Source of the DNA: Actinomycetota bacterium
GTDB lineage: Bacteria; Actinomycetota; Actinomycetes; Propionibacteriales; Propionibacteriaceae
Direction of reading: 5' to 3'
Length of the DNA: 64,000 bases
Assembly (NCBI GenBank): GCA_020161015.1
Contig: JAIUOT010000062.1
Span: 1-64,000 of the forward strand
Shown here: positions 59,458-64,000 of the stretch, in pieces
How positions within the stretch are numbered: position 1 is the stretch's first letter
How the letters are laid out: each line of letters opens with the position of its first letter
Notes under the pieces: model-generated
Told to the model about the DNA's origin: nothing
The model's database searches: none
Seen by the model: only the letters and a program-made list of their open reading frames with translations
Translations under genes and position numbers: made by a program

Positions 59458-60225
59458 ATGGTGCCGTTCGCACTGGAGGCACACGGCCTGGTCAAGGTCT
59501 TCGGCGACCTGCGCGCCGTGGACGGCGTCGACCTCGCCATCCCGCGCGGGACGTTCTACGGCATCGCCGGGCCGAACGGAGCGGGCAAGTCCACCACGCT
59601 GCGGATGCTGACCGGACTGCTGCGTCCGGACGCCGGCAACGCGGTCCTCGGCGGCGTCCCGGTGTGGCCGGACCCGCGGGCCGCCAAGGCGCAGGTCGGC
59701 TTCGTGCCCGACAACCCCGTGCTGTTCGACCGCCTGACCGCCCCCGAGATGCTCGAGTACGCGGGGCTGCTGCGGCGGATGGACCCGGCCGTGGTGGCCG
59801 AGCGGTCGACCGAGCTCCTGCACGTGCTCGACCTGGCGGACGAGGGCGAGAAGCTCATCGCCGACTACTCCCTGGGCATGATCAAGCGCATCGGGCTGGC
59901 GGTCGCGCTGCTGCACGGCCCGCGGGTGCTGGTGCTCGACGAGCCCTTCGGCGCGCTCGACCCCGTGAACACCCAGGTGATGGAGGACGTCCTCCAGCTG
60001 TACCGCCGCGGCGGCGGCACCGTGCTGTTCGCCAGCCACGTGATGGATGTCGTCCAGCGCCTGTGCGACCGGCTCGCGGTGATCGGATCCGGCCGCGTCC
60101 TCGCCGAGGGGACGGTGGCCGACGTCGCCGGCGGCCGGAACCTGCAGGACGCGTTCGTCGAGCTCGTCGGCGGGCGCGACCTCGAGGAGGGTGAGCTCTC
60201 GTGGCTCTCGTCCTTCTCCGGCTGA
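59458..60225 (+). CDS. ABC transporter ATP-binding protein
   Basis: 255 residues: Walker A GPNGAGKST near 39, an unusual signature YSLGMIKRI near 140 in place of LSGGQ, Walker B VLVLDEPFGALD and the SHVMD switch histidine near 193. The divergent signature is typical of ABC-2 type export or bacteriocin-type systems. An in-frame ATG and GTG are adjacent at the start, and no ribosome site is clear. Its 3' end overlaps the permease gene by 25 nt, so the two are coupled. Confidence 0.9.
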   Translation: MVPFALEAHGLVKVFGDLRAVDGVDLAIPRGTFYGIAGPNGAGKSTTLRMLTGLLRPDAGNAVLGGVPVWPDPRAAKAQVGFVPDNPVLFDRLTAPEMLEYAGLLRRMDPAVVAERSTELLHVLDLADEGEKLIADYSLGMIKRIGLAVALLHGPRVLVLDEPFGALDPVNTQVMEDVLQLYRRGGGTVLFASHVMDVVQRLCDRLAVIGSGRVLAEGTVADVAGGRNLQDAFVELVGGRDLEEGELSWLSSFSG

Positions 60226-61763
60226 GGCTCGCGATCGCCCGCCGCGCGCGCGGCCACGGGAACGGTGCCCAGCTCTACTTCGCGACCTCGTGGGTGCTGG
60301 GAGGCGTGGGCGGGCTGCTGGCCGGCATGGTCACCGCCGTCCTGGTCTCGGGAGGCGGCACCGGCGACCTCCTGCTGGTGGTCGCCTTCAGCGGTGTCTT
60401 CCTTCCCTGGGTGATCGGCCCGATCGTCGAGCCGACGCTCGCCGACGGCGTCGTCGACCCGCAGCGGCTCGAGCAGTTCCCGCTCACCGGGTGGCAGCAG
60501 GTCACCGGCCTCCTGGCGGGGGCACTGGTGGCGCCCACGGCCACGTTCACGTTCCTGTTCGCCTCGGGGGGCGTGGTCGCGCTCGAGGAACCGCCCGCGG
60601 TCCGTGCGGCCTCCCTGCTCGTGGCGATGTGCTACACCGTGATGTGCGTCGCGGTGTCACGCTCGGCGCAGGCCCTGCTCGCCGGCGCGCTGCGCTCACG
60701 CCGCGGCACCGACCTGGCCGCCTTCGCTGCGAGCCTGCTCGTGCTGGGCGTCTACCTGTTCGCCCAGCAGGCGCGGGCGACGACCGCCGCACTCGGAGGC
60801 CAGTCGGCCACCGGACCGCTGGGCACCGTGCTGAGCTGGACGCCGCCGGGCGCGGCCGGTCGCGCGGTCCTGGCCGCACGGGACGGCGAGTGGCTGGAGT
60901 TCGTGCTGCGCCTGGGCATCGTCGCACTCACCGTGGTGCTGGCGTTGCTGGCCTGGGCCTGGGTACTCGGCCGCCGCGTGAACGGGACGACGCTGGGCCA
61001 GCAGCGGGCGCGGAGCCGGCGCGCCGCCTCACCCCTGCCGCTGCGCCCGGCCGTGCTGCGGGGGCTGCCCGCGGGACCGGGGGTCGCGGCGGCGTCCCAG
61101 CAGCTCCGGTACTTCTTCCTGCGCTCGCCCCGCGCCATCCAGACCCTGGTGATCCCGCCGGTGATGGGCGTGGTGGTCGCGCACTCGAGCTTCGCCGGGT
61201 ACGGCCTCGCCGCCCAGACCGCCGCCTTCGCCGCCATGTCGGTGGTGGCCGGCAGCTTCAACCTGTTCGGCTACGACGGCCCCGGCTTCACCTACCTGGT
61301 CCTGGGTGGGGCGCCGCTGCGCCGGGTGCTCACCGGCAAGGCGCTCGCCCCGCTGCTCTACCTCCTGCCCCTGGTCGCCACCTTCGCGCTCACCGAGTCG
61401 GCCATCCGCGGGGCGCCGGAGGCGATCCTCCCCGCGATCCTCGCCGGCTTCAGCGTGGTCGCCCTCGGCCTCGGGGTCGGCTCGGCGTCCAGCGTGCTCA
61501 ACCCGAGCGACCAGTCGCGGGTCGGCCTGCGGCGCGGGTCGTTCCTGAAGGTCTTCGCGTGGTTCATGGGCTTCTTCACCGTCGCCGGGATCGGCGGCGG
61601 CGTGTGGTGGGTGCTCTCGCGGTTGACCAGCAGCCTGCTCACCGGGCTCTTCCTCTCCCTGGCTGCCGTCGTCGTCGCCCGGGCGATCCTGCACTGGTCG
61701 GGCCGGCGGCTGGAGCGCGACCCGTACCAGGTGATGCTCAAGCTGGACCCGCGGACGGCCTGA
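60201..61763 (+). CDS. ABC-2 type permease
   Basis: 520 residues with GTG start, about 12 hydrophobic helices in two six-helix halves, and a cytoplasmic charged linker at about 265-300 (LGRRVNGTTLGQQRARSRRAASPL). No signature motif of a known substrate class is visible. With the upstream ATPase it forms an exporter, of drug, lipid or peptide. Convergent with the ApbE gene (7-nt gap). Confidence 0.85.
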   Translation: MALVLLRLRLAIARRARGHGNGAQLYFATSWVLGGVGGLLAGMVTAVLVSGGGTGDLLLVVAFSGVFLPWVIGPIVEPTLADGVVDPQRLEQFPLTGWQQVTGLLAGALVAPTATFTFLFASGGVVALEEPPAVRAASLLVAMCYTVMCVAVSRSAQALLAGALRSRRGTDLAAFAASLLVLGVYLFAQQARATTAALGGQSATGPLGTVLSWTPPGAAGRAVLAARDGEWLEFVLRLGIVALTVVLALLAWAWVLGRRVNGTTLGQQRARSRRAASPLPLRPAVLRGLPAGPGVAAASQQLRYFFLRSPRAIQTLVIPPVMGVVVAHSSFAGYGLAAQTAAFAAMSVVAGSFNLFGYDGPGFTYLVLGGAPLRRVLTGKALAPLLYLLPLVATFALTESAIRGAPEAILPAILAGFSVVALGLGVGSASSVLNPSDQSRVGLRRGSFLKVFAWFMGFFTVAGIGGGVWWVLSRLTSSLLTGLFLSLAAVVVARAILHWSGRRLERDPYQVMLKLDPRTA

Positions 61764-61770
61764 GCCGGCC

Positions 61771-62592
61771 TCAGCCTGCCTTGCGCAGCCCCTCCACGGT
61801 GGTCGTCGTGCCGTCCGCGGCCACGAGGAGCGCCGCGTGGTCGGGCACCGTGGCCAGCCAACCGATCGCCGCCCGCCCACGGACGAAGGCCGCCGTCGCG
61901 TAGACGTCCGCCCAGGTGAGGCCCGGGCCGATCACCGTGGCCGAGGCCAGCCCGCTCACCGGCGCGCCGGTCTCGGGGTCGAGGATGTGGGCACCGCGGG
62001 CGGCCGTCCCTGACGTGGCCACGGCACCCGAGCGCAGCGCGAGCGTCCGCAGCAAGCGGGTGCGGTCGTGCGGGTCCTCGATCGCGACCACCCAGTCGGG
62101 GGTGTCGGTGCGGCGGCACGCGACGGCGATGTCCCCGCCCGCACAGACGAGCGCGTCGTGCGCGCCGAGCGGCCGCAGTCGCTCCTGGAGGCCCGTGAAC
62201 GCCTCCTCCACGGCCCATCCCTTGACCAGGCCGGTCGGGTCGAACCGGGGGCGTCCGTCGGGACCGGGGATCCAGGCGGAGAAGGCGCCGCCGGTGCGGT
62301 GCCCGGCGAGCTCGCACAGCGCCGCGACGTGGCGGACGCGGGGGTGCGCGTCCGCCAGCCGGTCCCGGCCGTCGCGGATGCGGCTGGCGGGGCTGTCCGG
62401 GCGCCAGAGGCTGAACATGGCCTCGTCCTCGCGAAGGTCGTCGAACGCCGTCGCGACGGCCTCGGCCACCTCCGCGGACGCCGCACGCGGCCCCCGCACG
62501 TGCACGCTGATCGGCAGGCCCATGACCTGGGCGACGAACGCCCGGCGAGGCAGGTCCTGCGGTCCCGGAGCGGGACGGAGCACCCCGGTCAT
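61771..62592 (-). CDS. apbE: FAD:protein FMN transferase ApbE
   Basis: 273 residues. ApbE features: the MGLPISVHVRG start, MFSLWRPDSPASRI near 63, the DPTGLVKGWAVEEAF motif near 120, ALVCAGGDIAVA near 150 and VATSGTAARGAHILDPETGAPVSGLASATVIGPGLTWADVYATAAFV near 195-240. It transfers FMN from FAD onto a Thr of a target protein outside the membrane, with Mg2+. No signal peptide is visible, so it may be exported by another route or anchored by a partner. It overlaps the FMN-binding gene (TGATG), whose product is the obvious target. Confidence 0.93.
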   Translation of the reverse strand: MTGVLRPAPGPQDLPRRAFVAQVMGLPISVHVRGPRAASAEVAEAVATAFDDLREDEAMFSLWRPDSPASRIRDGRDRLADAHPRVRHVAALCELAGHRTGGAFSAWIPGPDGRPRFDPTGLVKGWAVEEAFTGLQERLRPLGAHDALVCAGGDIAVACRRTDTPDWVVAIEDPHDRTRLLRTLALRSGAVATSGTAARGAHILDPETGAPVSGLASATVIGPGLTWADVYATAAFVRGRAAIGWLATVPDHAALLVAADGTTTTVEGLRKAG

Positions 62593-63086
62593 CACAGGTG
62601 CGCCGCGTCGATCGCGGACTGGAGCGAGGTGATGTAGCCGTCGCTGGTGACGGTGGCGCCGGAGACCGCGTCGATCTTCGCGCTCTGGGCCGCGACCACC
62701 TGGGCGTTCAGCCGGGGCACGGCGTAGGCGTTGATCTGCTGGTCCTTGCCGTTCTCGTTCGGGTACTGGATGGCGTCGGCGGAGGTGATCGTGCCGTTCT
62801 CCACCGTGATCTGCACCTGCACCGTGCCCCACCGGGTCTGCACCGCGTCGCCGGTGTAGGTGCCCGACGCCGAGGAGCCAGAGGCGGAGCCTGTGTCGAC
62901 GGTGCCCGACGAGCTGGGCGCGGTGCTGGCAGGACTGCTCGGCGTCGCACCCGCGGTGCTGCCCTCCCCGGACGCGCCGTCACCGGTGGTCGGGGTCGCG
63001 ACCTCGGTGGCGGTGCTCGTGTGGTAGCTGAACAGCAGGACCAGCCCGCTGATCGTGCCCATGACGGCCGTGACGATCCTTCGCAT
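62592..63086 (-). CDS. Exported FMN-binding protein flavinylated by ApbE
   Basis: 164 residues: an N-terminal membrane segment (about 4-20), a Ser/Thr/Gly-rich linker (25-75) that probably spans the cell wall, and an FMN_bind domain with the flavinylation motif D-A-V-S-G-A-T-V-T-S at 139-148, where Thr145 should receive FMN. Tyr and Trp residues around GTYTGDAVQTRWGTV begin the domain. It should work as a one-electron carrier outside the membrane between the reductase upstream and an unknown acceptor. Confidence 0.92.
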   Translation of the reverse strand: MRRIVTAVMGTISGLVLLFSYHTSTATEVATPTTGDGASGEGSTAGATPSSPASTAPSSSGTVDTGSASGSSASGTYTGDAVQTRWGTVQVQITVENGTITSADAIQYPNENGKDQQINAYAVPRLNAQVVAAQSAKIDAVSGATVTSDGYITSLQSAIDAAHL

Positions 63087-63110
63087 GTCTTTCCTCCAGG
63101 TTGTGCCGGG

Positions 63111-64000
63111 TTACCAGCTGAAGCGTTCGGTGTGGATGTTGGCCGCCGGCACGCCCGCGGCGAGAGCCGCCTTCTCGACGGCATCCATCCACCCGGTGGC
63201 CCCACAGACGAACACGTCGTGGGCGGCGATGTCGGGGACGAGCGCCAGCAGTGCCTGCTCGTCGCTCAGGTGGGCCGCGGCCTCGGGCAACCAGCTGTGG
63301 CGCCCGGCGATCCGCCGTCCCACGAGGTAGTACACCCGGGCACCGGTGCGGGCGGCCAGCCGCTCGATCTCGCCCCGCAGCACGAGGTCGGCCTCGGAGC
63401 GGGCACGGTAGAGCAGGGTGACCTCGCCCGGCCGCTGGTCCAGGTCCTCCAGCAGCGCCCGCAGCGGGCTGATGCCGATTCCGCTGGCCACCAGCGTCAC
63501 GCCGCGCCGCGTCCGGCCCCCGGCGTGCAGGCGCCCGTAGGGGCCCTCGAAGAGCACCCGGGCCCCGGGGCGGACGGACGCGAGGGCATGGCTGCCGTCG
63601 CCGAGATCCTTCACGGTGACCCGGAGCGTGGTGTCCGTGGGCGCGGCCGAGAGGGAGTAGGGGTGCGCGCGGGTCCAGCCCGGGCCGGAGAGGAAGCGCC
63701 AGTTCATGAACTGGCCCGCGGCCATCGGGAGGCGGTCGAGACCCCGTCCGGACATGACCACAGAGACCACGTCCGGCCCCTCCCGGACCACCCGCTCGAC
63801 CCGCACGTCGTGCACCAGGCTGCGGACCAGCGGCACGCCGACCCGCCAGACGAGGATCGAGCCGGCGGCCGCGGTCCACAGCGTCCACCAGTAGGCCGTG
63901 GCCACCGGGCTGGCGAGGAACTCCTGGCCGGTCCACAGCATGTGCGGGATCGCCAGGCCGACGCCGAGGTAGGCGTACAGGTGCAGCAGGTGCCACGACT
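63111..64000 (-). CDS. Ferric-reductase-like flavocytochrome (5' end beyond window)
   Basis: At least 296 residues; the gene runs off the window. The visible N-terminal part WHLLHLYAYLGVGLAIPHMLW carries histidines of a ferric-reductase-type membrane heme domain. From about residue 65 it is an FNR-like module: the RAHPYSLSAAPTDTTLRVTVKD FAD-binding motif, VTLVASGIGISPLRALLEDL for NAD(P)H, then VFVCGATGWMDAVEKAALAAGV at the C-terminus. It would pass electrons from NAD(P)H through FAD and heme across the membrane. It is immediately upstream of the FMN-carrying protein and ApbE genes (24-nt gap), one functional unit. Confidence 0.9.
   Translation of the reverse strand, partial: SWHLLHLYAYLGVGLAIPHMLWTGQEFLASPVATAYWWTLWTAAAGSILVWRVGVPLVRSLVHDVRVERVVREGPDVVSVVMSGRGLDRLPMAAGQFMNWRFLSGPGWTRAHPYSLSAAPTDTTLRVTVKDLGDGSHALASVRPGARVLFEGPYGRLHAGGRTRRGVTLVASGIGISPLRALLEDLDQRPGEVTLLYRARSEADLVLRGEIERLAARTGARVYYLVGRRIAGRHSWLPEAAAHLSDEQALLALVPDIAAHDVFVCGATGWMDAVEKAALAAGVPAANIHTERFSW

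Overview
The window is chromosomal DNA from a high-GC Gram-positive bacterium (Actinomycetota). The evidence is the very high GC content with G/C-rich third codon positions on both strands, many GTG starts, ATGA/GTGA/TGATG gene overlaps, several TANNNT -10 boxes lying 6-11 nt before start codons that lack a ribosome binding site (leaderless transcription), and actinobacterial gene neighbourhoods such as a regulator plus hydrogenase-like cluster arranged like Mycobacterium tuberculosis Rv0081-Rv0087. A member of the Propionibacteriales is plausible but not proven. I see no rRNA, tRNA, CRISPR, phage or insertion sequence. No gene-free stretch exceeds 300 nt; the longest are 53355-53640, 21652-21933 and 55665-55927, and they are described as sites or under the neighbouring genes.

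Layout. (1) 1-2054: a large surface lipoprotein with Ig-like repeats, cut by the window edge. (2) 2233-10134: a sugar or glycoside uptake and oxidation locus: ROK regulator and ThuA-like protein on one side; ABC ATPase, permease, lipoprotein receptor, Gfo/Idh/MocA dehydrogenase and TIM-barrel isomerase/epimerase on the other, with a palindrome over the shared promoter. (3) 10198-14104: small conserved protein, six-helix membrane protein and a giant MalT/LAL-type LuxR regulator. (4) 14193-21651: a six-subunit membrane complex related to hydrogenase-4/formate hydrogenlyase (HyfG, F, E, C, B, I order) behind an ArsR-type regulator; its large subunit has lost all nickel-iron ligands. (5) 21740-23208: a tandem repeat, a 52-bp perfect palindrome and a divergent quinone-reductase/HxlR pair. 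(6) 23273-26692: an ICMT-like methyltransferase, then a second small protein, membrane protein and MalT-type regulator module paralogous to region 3. (7) 26763-30090: a CPVC-motif membrane protein under a CsoR-like palindrome, and a FAD oxidase divergent from a LuxR regulator.

(8) 30100-35896: an operon of leucyl aminopeptidase plus four membrane proteins, at least three of them transporter-like. (9) 36073-41621: SHOCT protein, polyphosphate kinase 2, polysaccharide pyruvyl transferase-like protein, phosphopantetheinyl transferase, and an LTA-synthase/MdoB-like phosphoglycerol transferase. (10) 41659-43589: mntH and its DtxR/MntR regulator behind an operator-covered promoter. (11) 43635-49967: GGDEF-EAL protein, GH18-like secreted hydrolase with two chitin-binding modules, and a divergent processive glycosyltransferase, probably a c-di-GMP-linked exopolysaccharide system. 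(12) 50005-55664: SRPBCC protein, DUF72, glutamate-cysteine ligase family, an unknown protein, and a frameshifted LuxR regulator. (13) 55928-61763: nucleoside hydrolase, two DUF202 membrane proteins, a winged-helix regulator, a TauE/SafE exporter, and an ABC-2 transporter pair. (14) 61771-64000: ApbE flavin transferase, an FMN-carrying exported protein and a ferric-reductase-like flavocytochrome running off the edge, together a transmembrane electron-transfer system.

Two themes recur. Redox membrane chemistry appears in the Hyf-like complex, the quinone reductase and the flavinylated reductase. Large LuxR-type regulators are paired with small uncharacterised partners, including two paralogous copies that share a candidate operator.
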